Shown: positions 36,973 through 48,606, counted from the stretch's first letter. The stretch is DNA of 64,000 bases from Planctomycetales bacterium 71-10 (GCA_001898385.1 MKTT01000108.1:79815-143814), one strand, 5' to 3'. The notes: generated by a model not told the origin, from the letters alone. Numbers and translations: made by a program.

Positions 36973-37022
36973 CGGCGCAACCTCGCGGCCCGCGCCGAGG
37001 CGCGGGCCGCGAGGTTGCGCCG
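36973..37022. terminator. Long perfect hairpin between convergent genes
   Basis: The arms 36973-36996 and 36999-37022 are exact reverse complements, giving 24 base pairs around a GA centre, almost all G+C. It sits 9 bases after the DUF1552 stop and 20 bases after the Mur-ligase-like gene's stop on the other strand. A bidirectional terminator is the simplest reading; there is no T-tract. Confidence 0.7.
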
Positions 37023-37042
37023 AGTCGGGGCGGGGGTCGCGA

Positions 37043-38587
37043 TCAGGCGCGTCGGGCCAGCGCCGCGCGGGCCCGGTCGCCGGCCAGGAAGGCGCGGGCG
37101 ACGGCGAAGTCGTCGAACGGGACGACGCGGTCGGCGAAGATCTGGCAGGCGTGACGCCCCTTCCCGGCGATCAGGACGGCGTCGCCGGCGCGGGCGTCGG
37201 AGAGCGCGGACTCGATGGCGCGGCGGCGATCGGGCTGGACGCACACCCGGCCCGGCCGCCGGAACCCGCCGAGCATCTCGTCCATGCAGCGGTCCGGATC
37301 CTCGGAGCGGGGGTCGCCCAGCGTCAGCACGACGCGGTCCGCGGACGATTCCGCGACCTGGACCGCGGCCCGGCGGGTCTCGCGGTCCTGCCCGCCGTGG
37401 GCGCTCAGGACCAGATGGATCCGGCCGGCGGTCATGGACCGGAGCGCGGCGAGTGCCTGGGCCAGCGGCTCGGCGGTCCGGGCCTCGTCGACGCGGACGT
37501 CGAAGTCCTGCCCGGCGTCGACGGCCTCCAGGTGGCCGGCGGCCCCGCGGACGCTCTCCAGACCGGCGACGACGGCGTCGACGTCGACGTGCATCGACCA
37601 GGCCAGGGCCGCGGCGGCCAGCGCATGGGAAGCGTAACGCTGTCCGACCAGTTGCAGGTCGACCCGGGTCGGGCGGCCGTAGCCCAGCAGGAGGAGCCGC
37701 GTCCCCGAGGCGCCCACCCGCTCGATCACGCCGGAGACGTCGACGCGGTCCGGCCGCGCGAGGCCGAAGCTGACGCGGCGGGCGTCCAGGTTCAGGCCGC
37801 CGAGGATCTCGGCGTTCGGGTCGTCGGCGTTGACGATCGCCGCGCCGCCGGGGGCGATCTTGCGGAACAGCCGGGCCTTGGCGCGCCGCCGCTTGAGCGC
37901 CGCCTCGGGCGTCGTGCCCGGCGGGACGGCCAGGTCGGTCGCCACGGCGGCCTGGAAAGTCACGCCCTCCAGGGCCCGGCCCTCCAGGGCCTCGGCCCCG
38001 ACCTCGATCACGCCGGCGTGGCAGTTGCGCTCGACCATGTAGGAGAGGATCGACGCCAGGCCCGCCGCGCCGCCGGGCCACGCGCCGCCGGGCTCGGCGA
38101 CGCCCGAGGGCCGCTCCTTCACGCCGTCGGACCAGCTGGAGCCGCCGACCAGCCCGCACCGCAGGCCGGCCGCTTCGAAGATCGCGCGGGCCATCCGGCC
38201 GACGATCGCCTTGCCGTGGACGCCGGTGACGCCGAGCGTCGCCAGGCGCTCGGAAGGCTCGCCGGCCAGGGCCTGGCAGAGGCGGGCGTGGGCCGCGCGG
38301 GCGTCGTCGACCACCACCTGGAGCCGGCCGGCCTCCGGGACCTCGCGCTCGACGACCACCCCCGCCGCGCCCCGTTCCAGGGCCTCGCGGACGTGGCCGT
38401 GGCCGTCGTAGCGGGCGTCCCGCACGGCGACGAAGACCTGACCGGGGTCGAGCCGACGGTGGTCGGCGGCGCAGCCGGTGACCTCCCAGTCGGGGCATCC
38501 CACGAACCGCGCCCCCGGCAGCAGCCTGCGGAGGCTCACCGAGGGGATCCCCCGCTGAGGAAGACGATCGACGAACCAGCGTGCCAT
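37043..38587 (-). CDS. MurE-like Mur ligase homologue with altered active-site motifs
   Basis: 514 residues with the three-domain order of Mur ligases: an N-terminal domain like MurE (DHRRLDPGQVFVAVRDARYDG), a central ATPase domain, and a C-terminal domain. The P-loop reads GVTGVHGKA (residues 119-127) instead of GTNGKT; the EVSSHAL equivalent reads EVGAEAL, and the region that normally holds the TNL-x-x-DHLD motif is TDLAVPPGTTPEA. The NADDP motif is kept. It may bind ligand without ligating, or use another substrate. It is not clustered with other mur genes. The start at 38587 has 8-base spacing from GGAGG. Confidence 0.8.
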   Translation of the reverse strand: MARWFVDRLPQRGIPSVSLRRLLPGARFVGCPDWEVTGCAADHRRLDPGQVFVAVRDARYDGHGHVREALERGAAGVVVEREVPEAGRLQVVVDDARAAHARLCQALAGEPSERLATLGVTGVHGKAIVGRMARAIFEAAGLRCGLVGGSSWSDGVKERPSGVAEPGGAWPGGAAGLASILSYMVERNCHAGVIEVGAEALEGRALEGVTFQAAVATDLAVPPGTTPEAALKRRRAKARLFRKIAPGGAAIVNADDPNAEILGGLNLDARRVSFGLARPDRVDVSGVIERVGASGTRLLLLGYGRPTRVDLQLVGQRYASHALAAAALAWSMHVDVDAVVAGLESVRGAAGHLEAVDAGQDFDVRVDEARTAEPLAQALAALRSMTAGRIHLVLSAHGGQDRETRRAAVQVAESSADRVVLTLGDPRSEDPDRCMDEMLGGFRRPGRVCVQPDRRRAIESALSDARAGDAVLIAGKGRHACQIFADRVVPFDDFAVARAFLAGDRARAALARRA

Positions 38588-38937
38588 GGGCATCGCCTCC
38601 TTGCCTTGCCAGCCTGTCCCGCACCCCGCGCCCCCGGACCGCGGCGTCATCCCTTCCGCCCGCGTCCCCGAGCCGGCCGTCCCGGCGGACGTCCCGCGTC
38701 CTCGCGTCGCTCGACGTCGTTCATGCGTCTCGCGCCCCGAAAAACCTATTCCGCCCCGGCCCCTTGCGGGCCGCCGTCGACTTTAGGAAGGTGCATCCCG
38801 GCAGGTCGCGGCATTCTTGGCGAACCCCACGAAAAAGGCAATGCCAGGTGGGGCGGAATGCCGATGCAGTTCGGATGATCGCGGCCGGATTCGAGGAGGA
38901 ACAGCCGTCGACGGGGGATCGATCGCCGCCGCGGGAT

Positions 38938-39612
38938 TCAGCGGGCGGGCGCGGCGTGAGGGGAGGCTTCCGGGGCCGACGGCGTCGGGGCCTGGTGGAC
39001 GTAGAGGTCGGTCTCGGGATGCAGCGATTTCCAACGACCCCAGGTCGTCCGCGTCGCCGGGAAGGAGGCGTAGGGGAACGGGGGGAGGGCCTTGACGACC
39101 GGATCGGCCACCTCGGCCGTGCGCTGGAAGTAGGCGACCCCGTCGACGCTGAGGAGCATCCCGCCGTCGGCCAGCCCCGCCAGCGCGATCGGGAGGGGGA
39201 GCGACGACTCATCCCCGCCGAACGCGCGGACGCAGTCGTCGAGGTCGCAGAACGTGACTGTCACCGCCCTGCCGCCGACGACGTCGTTGACCACGTGTCG
39301 GGCCTTCGCGGTCATGGAAGGCAGGTGATAGGCGCGGAACCGGCCGCCGGACTCGACGCCGACGACCGGGTCGTCGGCGTCGATGGTCGCCCGGTCGGCC
39401 GGGATGCTCGCGGGCGTCACGACGCCGGGCGAGTGGAAGACCTCGCGATCCGCCTTCTTGGGGGTGAATCGCTCGGCCTTGCGCGACCATTCGGCGAGGC
39501 TCGACCGCTCCGCCCAGTAGATCGCCGGCCCGGCCAGGGCCGCGAGCACGGCGAGGCCGGCCAGCGGGGCGAGGAGCTTCCGGAATCCCGGCGAAGGTCT
39601 GAAGGAGAACAT
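38938..39612 (-). CDS. DUF3179 domain-containing membrane-anchored protein
   Basis: 224 residues. An N-terminal transmembrane helix (residues about 11-32) is followed by a DUF3179 core: DPVVGVESGGRFRAYHLPSM, then HVVNDVVGGRAVTVTFCDLD. The Cys in FCDLDDC occupies the place of the family's conserved TYCPLC motif but only partly matches. It is shorter than typical DUF3179 proteins. It is 99 bases downstream of the second DUF1559 gene on the same strand. An extracytoplasmic location is inferred. The 350 bases between it and the Mur-like gene hold nothing recognisable. Confidence 0.8.
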   Translation of the reverse strand: MFSFRPSPGFRKLLAPLAGLAVLAALAGPAIYWAERSSLAEWSRKAERFTPKKADREVFHSPGVVTPASIPADRATIDADDPVVGVESGGRFRAYHLPSMTAKARHVVNDVVGGRAVTVTFCDLDDCVRAFGGDESSLPLPIALAGLADGGMLLSVDGVAYFQRTAEVADPVVKALPPFPYASFPATRTTWGRWKSLHPETDLYVHQAPTPSAPEASPHAAPAR

Positions 39613-39711
39613 CGGGCCTCCCCGGTCGAGGCGGCCGGAGGTCGTTGGAACGGTGACCGGACGGGCCCGGTCGCTCGGGATCTCACGCCGCCCCGCGGGC
39701 CGGGGGCTGGC

Positions 39712-40785
39712 TCAGTACGAGTCGGACGAGACGACCTCGCCGCCGGCCCGGGTCCCCAGGGCCCACCAGGTCGGGAAGGCGATCGAGTCCTTGACGAACC
39801 GGACGCTGCCGTCGCCCAGGGCCACGTTCACGCCGCCGCTGTGGTTGCTGGTGGCGTTGATGTAGTGGGCGTGCTGCGCATTGACGCAGCAATCCATCCG
39901 GCACGCGCCCCACAGGCTCTGGCCGCCGCCGTTGGGGGGGACGACCGTGTTGAGGATCGTGGCCCCGGTGATCCCGGTGGCCCAGTGGCCGCCGCGGTTG
40001 TTGGTCTGCCCGCCCGGGGCCCGGAACCAGGTGTCGCACTGGACCATGTCGGCCTTGATCTGGACCAGCATCCCCGAGACGTCCAGCCGATTGCCGGCCT
40101 GGCCGCCGCCGCCGCCGGAGTTGCCGGTCGCATTGCCCCGCTTCAGGGCGGTCCCGGCCCCGTCGCCCACGAGCTGCTCGGCGAACGCGATCGTGTTCGA
40201 CGTGCCGTCGGTGCAGTCGGCGATGTCGTAGGACCGGTGGTAAGTGAACAGGCCGCTGCTCTGGCCCGTGCCCGTGGCCGGGTCCAGGTAGTTGAACGTG
40301 GTCGTCCCCTGGCTCGCGCCGTAGCTGCAGATATTGATCTTGCCGGCGTTGCCGTCGGACGGGCAGAGCAGGCTGTTGATCTTCGTGTTGTAGGCCGTCG
40401 AGTTGATGGCCCAGGAGAGCGAGTTGTACTGCTCGCAGGACCAGCTGAAGTTGATCGAATTATAGATAGCCGTCTGCTCCATGTAGGGGAGCAGCAGCGC
40501 CTGGGCGCTCCAGGCCGACCAGCCGCCGCCGGCGGTGTCGGCGTCGCCCGGGGCGAATACGGGCGCCTTCGTCGCCCCCATCGGGAAGCTGCCGACGCCC
40601 TGCTGGTAGTTGTGAGCGGCCAGGCCGATCTGCTTCAGGTTGTTCACGCACTGGGCGCGACGGGCGGCCTCGCGGGCCGCCTGGACGGCGGGCAGGAGCA
40701 GGGCGATCAACACCGCGATGATGGCGATCACCACCAGCAGCTCGATCAGGGTGAACCCCCGACGATGGGCGGACTTCAACGTCAT
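39712..40785 (-). CDS. DUF1559 prepilin-like protein (cassette 2)
   Basis: 357 residues. Prepilin-type N-terminus RRGFTLIELLVVIAIIAVL, DUF1559 consensus LLPAVQAAREAARRAQCVNN, and the C-terminal H-X9-DG motif HSGGVNVALGDGSVRFVK. The ATG at 40785 has GAGG upstream. Its small lipoprotein partner is upstream (40881-41099) rather than downstream as in cassette 1. The two DUF1559 proteins are similar at both ends and divergent in the middle, consistent with different surface roles. Confidence 0.95.
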   Translation of the reverse strand: MTLKSAHRRGFTLIELLVVIAIIAVLIALLLPAVQAAREAARRAQCVNNLKQIGLAAHNYQQGVGSFPMGATKAPVFAPGDADTAGGGWSAWSAQALLLPYMEQTAIYNSINFSWSCEQYNSLSWAINSTAYNTKINSLLCPSDGNAGKINICSYGASQGTTTFNYLDPATGTGQSSGLFTYHRSYDIADCTDGTSNTIAFAEQLVGDGAGTALKRGNATGNSGGGGGQAGNRLDVSGMLVQIKADMVQCDTWFRAPGGQTNNRGGHWATGITGATILNTVVPPNGGGQSLWGACRMDCCVNAQHAHYINATSNHSGGVNVALGDGSVRFVKDSIAFPTWWALGTRAGGEVVSSDSY

Positions 40786-40880
40786 GGAGAGCCTCGGAAG
40801 GTAAGGATCGGGAGGACGAACGTCACGCCGCGCGGAGCCAGCCGGGGCCGGCCTGGATCGCGAAGTTTGATCGGACGGGT

Positions 40881-41099
40881 TCAAGAACCCCTCCTGGCCT
40901 TGGGCAGCGGATTCTTGCTGTAGAACTGCCGCATGTCTTCCTGCCGCTTGACCGCCTCGGCGTCGGGCTCGGCCTGCGTCCCCGTGGTCTGATCCGCCCC
41001 GTCGCACCCGAGGAACACGGCCGATCCCGCGACGACGGCCGCGAACCAGGCGGCCCGAGCCGGGAGCCGGGCTCCCAGAACTTTTCCAACACCCATCAA
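40881..41099 (-). CDS. Small lipoprotein paired with DUF1559 gene (cassette 2)
   Basis: 72 residues. Signal peptide with lipobox VFLGC (Cys about residue 32), then CDGADQTTGTQAEPDAEAVK and a short basic tail. It is comparable to the lipoprotein at 31279-31524, which also starts CDG after processing. It is located 95 bases upstream of the DUF1559 gene and probably co-transcribed with it. Function unknown. Confidence 0.75.
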   Translation of the reverse strand: MMGVGKVLGARLPARAAWFAAVVAGSAVFLGCDGADQTTGTQAEPDAEAVKRQEDMRQFYSKNPLPKARRGS

Positions 41100-41565
41100 T
41101 CGGATCTCCTGGCGACTTGGCGCGGTCGCCCCCCCAGCGGCTACGCCTAGTAAAGAGGGGCTTGAGCCGCGAGCAATACGAAAACATTCAGATCGATATA
41201 GAGCGACCCAAGACGCGTAGCCCCTAGAGTTTCGGAAGTCTAGTCCGATCTCTTACATGGACGCGGCATATGTTGGACTTGGCACGATCCGGATACTCTA
41301 TCGTCGAAGGCCATCCTGTTCAACAAACAAACAACACGGCGAAGTCCGAATTTTCTCGGATCTCGAATCCCGGCCTCGCGCCGACCCGCCGGGGACGACC
41401 GAAATCGACCGCAGCGCGAGCCGGCCGGCCGGCCGGCCACGCCGAGACGTGTACGAAATCAACACGTTATCAAATCGAGGTTCGATTCTCGCGAGGGGTC
41501 GCCGAGGGGCCGCCGAGAGGCCGAGGGCGCGCGTCGGCCCGCGGACTGCTCCGAAACGGCGACGA
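41100..41565. other. Intergenic region upstream of DUF1559 cassette 2
   Basis: 466 bases between the GT87 gene's end and the lipoprotein start, both minus strand. It is AT-richer than average (41150-41370), which fits a promoter zone for the lipoprotein/DUF1559 pair. A GGCC tandem run lies near 41420. No tRNA, hairpin terminator or conserved RNA was found. Confidence 0.4.
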
Positions 41566-43134
41566 TCAGGCCGTGGCCGGCGTGACGTTGGCGGCCGTCG
41601 AGGCGGGGGCGGGCGAGGAGGGGGCGGGCGAGGAGGGGCAAGCCGACTCCCGATCGACCCGGCGCAGGTCCGCGCCCAGCGTGAAGACCAGGAGCATCGC
41701 CGGGACGAACAGGTTGCCGTACGCCTGGGCGTAGAGCGGGAACGCCACGGCCGTCGCCGGCAGGAGCAGGACGAACGCGAGCCAGGCGCGTTCGAGGGTG
41801 CGGCCCCGCCTGCTCGCCGCGGGATGGGAGATCACCTCGTTCAACGCGACGGTGACCGGCAGGATCAGCCAGATGTAGGCATAATTGAATGACAGGGGCG
41901 AGAACATCACGATCAGGGTCGCGACGATCGAGAACTCCATCGCGTCGGTCCGGGGCGTCCGGTCGCGGTCGCGCGGCAGGACGGCCAGGGTGAAGAGGCT
42001 GAGGATCGCCATGCCGGCCAGTGTCGCCAGCGTGACCTCGCGGAAGTCCAGCGACGCGACGTTCACGCGCCAGGCCTTCTTCAGGTCGGCGTCGATCCCC
42101 TCGAACGCCTTCGCGATCGCCGCGGGCCCCTGCGGGCCGGTGGCCAGCATCGTCTTCAGGTCGAACGAGCCGTCGTTCCGGACGCCGTCGGCCTCGCCGA
42201 TCTTGCTCGCCCGGCGGACGGCCGCGACCCGCTTCGAGAGGACGGCCTCGCCGTCGGCCGGGACGTCGCGCAGCAGGCGATGCGCCATCGCCATGATCGA
42301 CTGATTCTTGTAGCTGTACGACCGGAACGGCCGCTGGGCGATCCCCTGCTTGTTGTAGGTGAACAGCATGCCGCCCGCCCACACCCGGACGTCGCGCACC
42401 GCCTGCGCGGGGGTCCGGAACGGCAGCGGCGCGACCAGCAGCCAGGCCGTCAGGGCGAGGACCGTCGCCGCCGAGGCCTTCCATCGCCGCCGGTAGACCA
42501 GGTACCCCAGCGCGAGGATCGGGAACGCCTTGATGGCCGCCCCCGTCGCCACTAGGACGCCGGCCGAGATGTCGCGCCCCTTCTGGAGGCAGAGGAACGC
42601 CGCCAGCAGGAGCGTCAGGAGCGTCAGGTTGGGCTGGCCCAGGAGGTAGGTGTTGTGGATCAGGGCCACGATCGCCAGCGAAGGGACGATGTACAGGAGC
42701 GGGTCGCGCCCCGTCGCGCGGCCGGTCGCCAGCCGGACGGAGAGCAGCACCGCGCCGACCCAGGCCGCCGAATGGATCAGGACGAGGAGGACCCCCGTGA
42801 GGTACGGTCCCAGGTAGCTCACATATCCCAGCAGCGCCGCGGCGGACGGGGGATACATGAAGGGGAAGAGCCGATTCGAGTCGGGGTCGGGATAGATCTC
42901 CAACCCCCCGCGAAGCGCCGCCCCCACCTGATACCAGAGGCTGTAATCCTTGTTCGGCTCGCCCCTGAACAGGTTGTAGAGGGGCGGGGCGGAGAAGACG
43001 ACCATCAAGGCCGCCGCCAGGCCGATCAGCCAGGGTTCCCAGCGCCGTCGGCCGCCGGGCGCGGCGTCGCGGCGGACTCGCGGGGCCTTCTTCGACCCCT
43101 GCGACGATTCGAAGTCGTCCCGGTGCGGCATCAT
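41566..43134 (-). CDS. Glycosyltransferase family 87 (DUF2029) membrane protein
   Basis: 522 residues with about ten hydrophobic segments. The first periplasmic loop carries a D-Y motif (NKDYSLWYQVGAAL) and FMYPPSAAALLGYV, both typical of GT87/DUF2029, polyprenyl-phosphate-mannose-dependent mannosyltransferases (GT-C fold). It probably glycosylates an envelope glycan or lipid. A tandem run in the C-terminal tail encodes SSPAPSSPAP. Start ATG preceded by GAGGGAGAGGG. It overlaps the stop of the small gene upstream by four bases (ATGA), suggesting coupling. Confidence 0.85.
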   Translation of the reverse strand: MMPHRDDFESSQGSKKAPRVRRDAAPGGRRRWEPWLIGLAAALMVVFSAPPLYNLFRGEPNKDYSLWYQVGAALRGGLEIYPDPDSNRLFPFMYPPSAAALLGYVSYLGPYLTGVLLVLIHSAAWVGAVLLSVRLATGRATGRDPLLYIVPSLAIVALIHNTYLLGQPNLTLLTLLLAAFLCLQKGRDISAGVLVATGAAIKAFPILALGYLVYRRRWKASAATVLALTAWLLVAPLPFRTPAQAVRDVRVWAGGMLFTYNKQGIAQRPFRSYSYKNQSIMAMAHRLLRDVPADGEAVLSKRVAAVRRASKIGEADGVRNDGSFDLKTMLATGPQGPAAIAKAFEGIDADLKKAWRVNVASLDFREVTLATLAGMAILSLFTLAVLPRDRDRTPRTDAMEFSIVATLIVMFSPLSFNYAYIWLILPVTVALNEVISHPAASRRGRTLERAWLAFVLLLPATAVAFPLYAQAYGNLFVPAMLLVFTLGADLRRVDRESACPSSPAPSSPAPASTAANVTPATA

Positions 43135-43538
43135 CCGTTCGCCCTCTCCCTCGCACCGGACGCGCCCCGCATGGCGCGGGGATCGCGGGGGCCGCGAGCC
43201 TGGTTCCGTCCAGAAGGAATGCGAATCCTAATCCACGCCGTCCGATCCGAGAACGCCAATCCGCCGAATCCGCAGCCCACACAACGCGACGAGCGCGTTG
43301 TCGGTGGCAGCGGCCGGGTCGCGGCGGTGCTCCGCGAGTTCCCCTCAGGCTTGCCGACATGCCAACGGACCTCCCCCGGCCGGGGCGTCGGCGCCCACGG
43401 GCCGTCGGCCGAATCCTCGCCACGACGCCGCGTCCGCCAGTATCCCTCGTCCTGGACGAAGGTCCCGTGGATCAGGATCGCGCGATCCGGGCGGGGCACC
43501 TCGTCCGCTTCCTCGGCCGAGGGGGACGACGCCTGCAT
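43131..43538 (-). CDS. Hypothetical protein, possibly a truncated gene, coupled to the GT87 gene
   Basis: 135 residues. The ATG at 43538 has a strong ribosome site (GGGAGGA, 7 bases upstream), and the stop overlaps the GT87 start as ATGA. Codons in the first 60 positions have the strong G/C third-base bias of real genes here. The segment RAILIHGTFVQDEGYW resembles the first strand of alpha/beta hydrolases (HGTF), but no catalytic triad follows; GGLAFSDRTAWIRIRIPSG also looks protein-like. The codon bias weakens and the sequence becomes Arg-rich after that. It may be a decayed or short orphan gene. Confidence 0.45.
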   Translation of the reverse strand: MQASSPSAEEADEVPRPDRAILIHGTFVQDEGYWRTRRRGEDSADGPWAPTPRPGEVRWHVGKPEGNSRSTAATRPLPPTTRSSRCVGCGFGGLAFSDRTAWIRIRIPSGRNQARGPRDPRAMRGASGARERANG

Positions 43539-44271
43539 TGGGATTCCTCCCGTCGGCGACCCGCCGAGCCCCCCGTCCCTGTCGCCGCCGGATCACGCGC
43601 GAACCGTCGGCTTCGACGATGACGGGGTCGTGATCGGGGCGGCGAGGAAGGCATACGTCGCGAGCAAGCTCCCGACTCGGCCCCGTCGAAAATTTCGAAA
43701 TGGACGAGGGCGGCGTCGGCTGCAGCAGTCGTGAACGAAACATACATATTGAAACTATCCGCAAAGCGCCGCAGGCGGTCTGGGCGGCCCTTGACGGGTG
43801 AGCGGGCGGCGGACCGGGCCCGTCGCGGCGCGGGGGGATCGCCCCAGGGGTCGCGCGAGCCGCCGCGAGGAAGTGTCGAGAAACGCCAAGGATATTCCGA
43901 TATTTAGAGTTAGCCCGATCTTGGTGCGACTCCGTTCGAAGTCGGGCCGGGCTGCGTCGCTGATTCTTGGGAAAACCGCGCGATTTCCCCTTCCGACGCC
44001 GGCCGGATTGTTGTCTAATCGAATGCAGATTACAGGCGGCCCCCCCCGCGAATCGACGCGAGGAGCGACCGGCCTACCCAGGTGAGGAGCCGGCCCCTCC
44101 GGCGGCGAACGGCCGCCGAAACCGGGCTGGACGCCACCCCCCCGCAACTCTTCAAGTTCGCGAGACCTAGGCCTGCAACGGGCCGCGGGCGGCAAAGCCC
44201 ACACCAAATCGACGCGGTCGACGAGAGACCGCGACGGTTCAAAACTCTTGGAAAAATTCGGAGAAGGGATC
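43539..44271. other. Long leader/intergenic region upstream of the pyrophosphatase gene
   Basis: 733 bases between divergent genes. The part nearest hppA (43860-44040) is AT-richer, with TTGTTGTCTAATCG at about 44009, the likeliest promoter zone. Short open frames are present on both strands but have poor composition. No riboswitch or structured RNA could be recognised by eye. Confidence 0.4.
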
Positions 44272-46920
<2,649 letters not shown>

Positions 46921-46953
46921 CGCCCGCGACCCGACCTGATCCGTGAAACGACC

Positions 46954-46990
46954 GGGCCTCCCCGCTCCTCGCGAGCCGGGAGGCCCTTTT
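46954..46990 (+). terminator. Rho-independent terminator of hppA
   Basis: GGGCCTCCC at 46954-46962 pairs with GGGAGGCCC at 46978-46986, followed by TTTT. It lies 34 bases after the hppA stop. Nine-base GC stem, 15-base loop. Confidence 0.8.
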
Positions 46991-47141
46991 CGTCCCCGGA
47001 TCGGGCCGCCCGCCCGCCGGATGACGCCGACCTCCCAGGGGCCCGCCGCTCGCCCAGAGTTGCGTTTGTCCGATCCAGGCCGATCGAGTAAGGTAAACCG
47101 CGGCGGGCGGCTGACGACGCGAGGCGGGAGGTCCGGCGGCG

Positions 47142-48059
47142 ATGGAATCACGGCGAGGCCGGGCGGGCGCGATCGCGGCCCTGCTCGTGATCTGGATCCT
47201 GGCGACCGGGCTCATGCTCGCCCCTTCGCGGGCGGAGGCCCAGGACGCGCCGGCGGCCGGGGCCGTCGACAAGACTTCCGCCCCGTCGCCGGGGGGCGAC
47301 GCCGAAGAGGACGGCGAATCCTTCCTGGCGTGGATGATCCGGGCGTCGGGCGTCATCGGGCTGGTCATCGCGGCGATGTCCTTCTACCTCGTCGCGCTGG
47401 TCGTCTGGATGTCGATCCACTATCGCGTCCCCGCGGCGGCGCCGCGCGGCCTCGTCCGCGAGGTCCGCGAGTTGCTGGACCAGCGCCGTTTCGGCGACGC
47501 CTTCAACCGGCTGGCGGCCGATCGCTCGCTGTTCGCCCGGGTGCTGGGGGCGGGCGTGCAGAAGCTTCCCGCGGGCGTCGGACCGGCGCGGCGGGCGATG
47601 GAGATGGCGAACGAGGACGCCACGATGGAGATGGAGCACCGGACGACCTACCTGGCCACCGTCGGCACGCTCGGGCCGATGATCGGGCTGGTGGGGACGG
47701 TGTACGGCATGATCAAGGCGTTCCGCGTCATCGCGACGAAGGGGACCGCCCCGCAGGCCAGCCTGCTCGCCGAGGGGATCTCGACGGCCCTCTTCGCGAC
47801 CCTCGAAGGGATCGCGATCTCGATCCCCGCCATCTACTTCTACGCCTTCTTCCGCAACCGCATCGCGCGGATGTCGCTGGAGGCCGAGATGGCCGCCGAG
47901 CCGCTGCTCGAACAGTTCGCGCCGGGCGTCAAGCCGCAGGAGCCGGCCCACCCAGTGCCCGCCGGGCCCGGGGCGCATCCGCACCCGTTCGCCCTGAGCG
48001 CAGCGCTGGGGACGGCCGGCGGGGCCAGGCCCGTCCCCCCCCCGTCGCTCCCCGAGTGA
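47142..48059 (+). CDS. MotA/TolQ/ExbB proton channel family protein
   Basis: 305 residues. Signal-like first helix, then a linker, then the three-helix ExbB/TolQ core: IGLVIAAMSFYLVALVVWMS, TLGPMIGLVGTVYGMIKAF (family signature) and ISTALFATLEGIAISIPAIY. The long cytoplasmic loop between the first and second core helices is present. Such proteins form the proton-driven stator with ExbD/TolR. The gene has GGAGG 10 bases before the ATG and is the first of a five-gene operon. No TonB or TolA gene is present. Confidence 0.9.
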   Translation: MESRRGRAGAIAALLVIWILATGLMLAPSRAEAQDAPAAGAVDKTSAPSPGGDAEEDGESFLAWMIRASGVIGLVIAAMSFYLVALVVWMSIHYRVPAAAPRGLVREVRELLDQRRFGDAFNRLAADRSLFARVLGAGVQKLPAGVGPARRAMEMANEDATMEMEHRTTYLATVGTLGPMIGLVGTVYGMIKAFRVIATKGTAPQASLLAEGISTALFATLEGIAISIPAIYFYAFFRNRIARMSLEAEMAAEPLLEQFAPGVKPQEPAHPVPAGPGAHPHPFALSAALGTAGGARPVPPPSLPE

Positions 48060-48078
48060 ACCCCGACGAGGCCGCCCC

Positions 48079-48606
48079 ATGTCGCGCTCGTCGCCGTCGC
48101 ACACCCTCAACCCGAACCTGACGCCGCTGCTGGACCTCGTGCTCCAGCTCATCACCTTCTTCATGATGCTGGTCCACTTCGGCAACCAGATCGAGGGCGA
48201 GACCCGCGCCGTGCGGCTCCCCGTCGCGCCGGCCGCGCTGCCGGGGGCCGACCTCGCGCTGGACCGGCTGGCCGCGGCGATCGACGCGAAGGGCTCGCTC
48301 CTGGCCGACGGGGCCGCGATGCAGGGTGACGAGGCCGCCGCCTGGTGGAAGCGCCAGGCCGACGCCCGTCGATCCGGCCTGGAGCTGATCCAGCCCGCGC
48401 CCGCGGCCCCCGGCGATCGCCCCGACCTGCCGGCCGTCCGCCTCCAGTTCACCGGCGCCGACCCCGGCGGCGAACTCCCCACCGTCGTCATCCTCCGGGC
48501 CGACCGCGAGGCGTCGTTCGGCGCGGTGCGGAAGGCGCTCGCCGAGGCCCAGGCGCAGGGCTTCGCCAACTTCAGCCTCGTCGTCCTCAACCGGGAGGAG
48601 CCGTGA
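48079..48606 (+). CDS. ExbD/TolR family protein, first copy
   Basis: 175 residues. The N-terminal cytoplasmic stub is followed by NLTPLLDLVLQLITFFMMLV, a single transmembrane helix with the essential Asp of ExbD/TolR (the D in LLDLVLQ), then a periplasmic domain of about 130 residues. The C-terminal strand-helix segment (VVILRADREASFGAVRKALA) is typical. It starts 19 bases after exbB and its stop overlaps the next start (GTGA). Confidence 0.88.
   Translation: MSRSSPSHTLNPNLTPLLDLVLQLITFFMMLVHFGNQIEGETRAVRLPVAPAALPGADLALDRLAAAIDAKGSLLADGAAMQGDEAAAWWKRQADARRSGLELIQPAPAAPGDRPDLPAVRLQFTGADPGGELPTVVILRADREASFGAVRKALAEAQAQGFANFSLVVLNREEP

Noticed and set aside
41275..41300. Sigma-54-like -24 box (TTGGCACG)
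   Set aside because: The -12 GC element is missing at the required spacing and no minus- or plus-strand gene starts at a suitable distance.
41470..41500. tRNA-like T-loop sequence GGTTCGATTC
   Set aside because: The flanking bases do not form a 5-base T stem, and no acceptor, D or anticodon arms could be found.
41600..41645. Tandem GGGGCGGGCGAGGA repeat as a mobile or regulatory repeat
   Set aside because: It lies inside the GT87 coding sequence and encodes a repeated Ser/Ser/Pro/Ala/Pro tail; simple slippage of a low-complexity coding run is enough.
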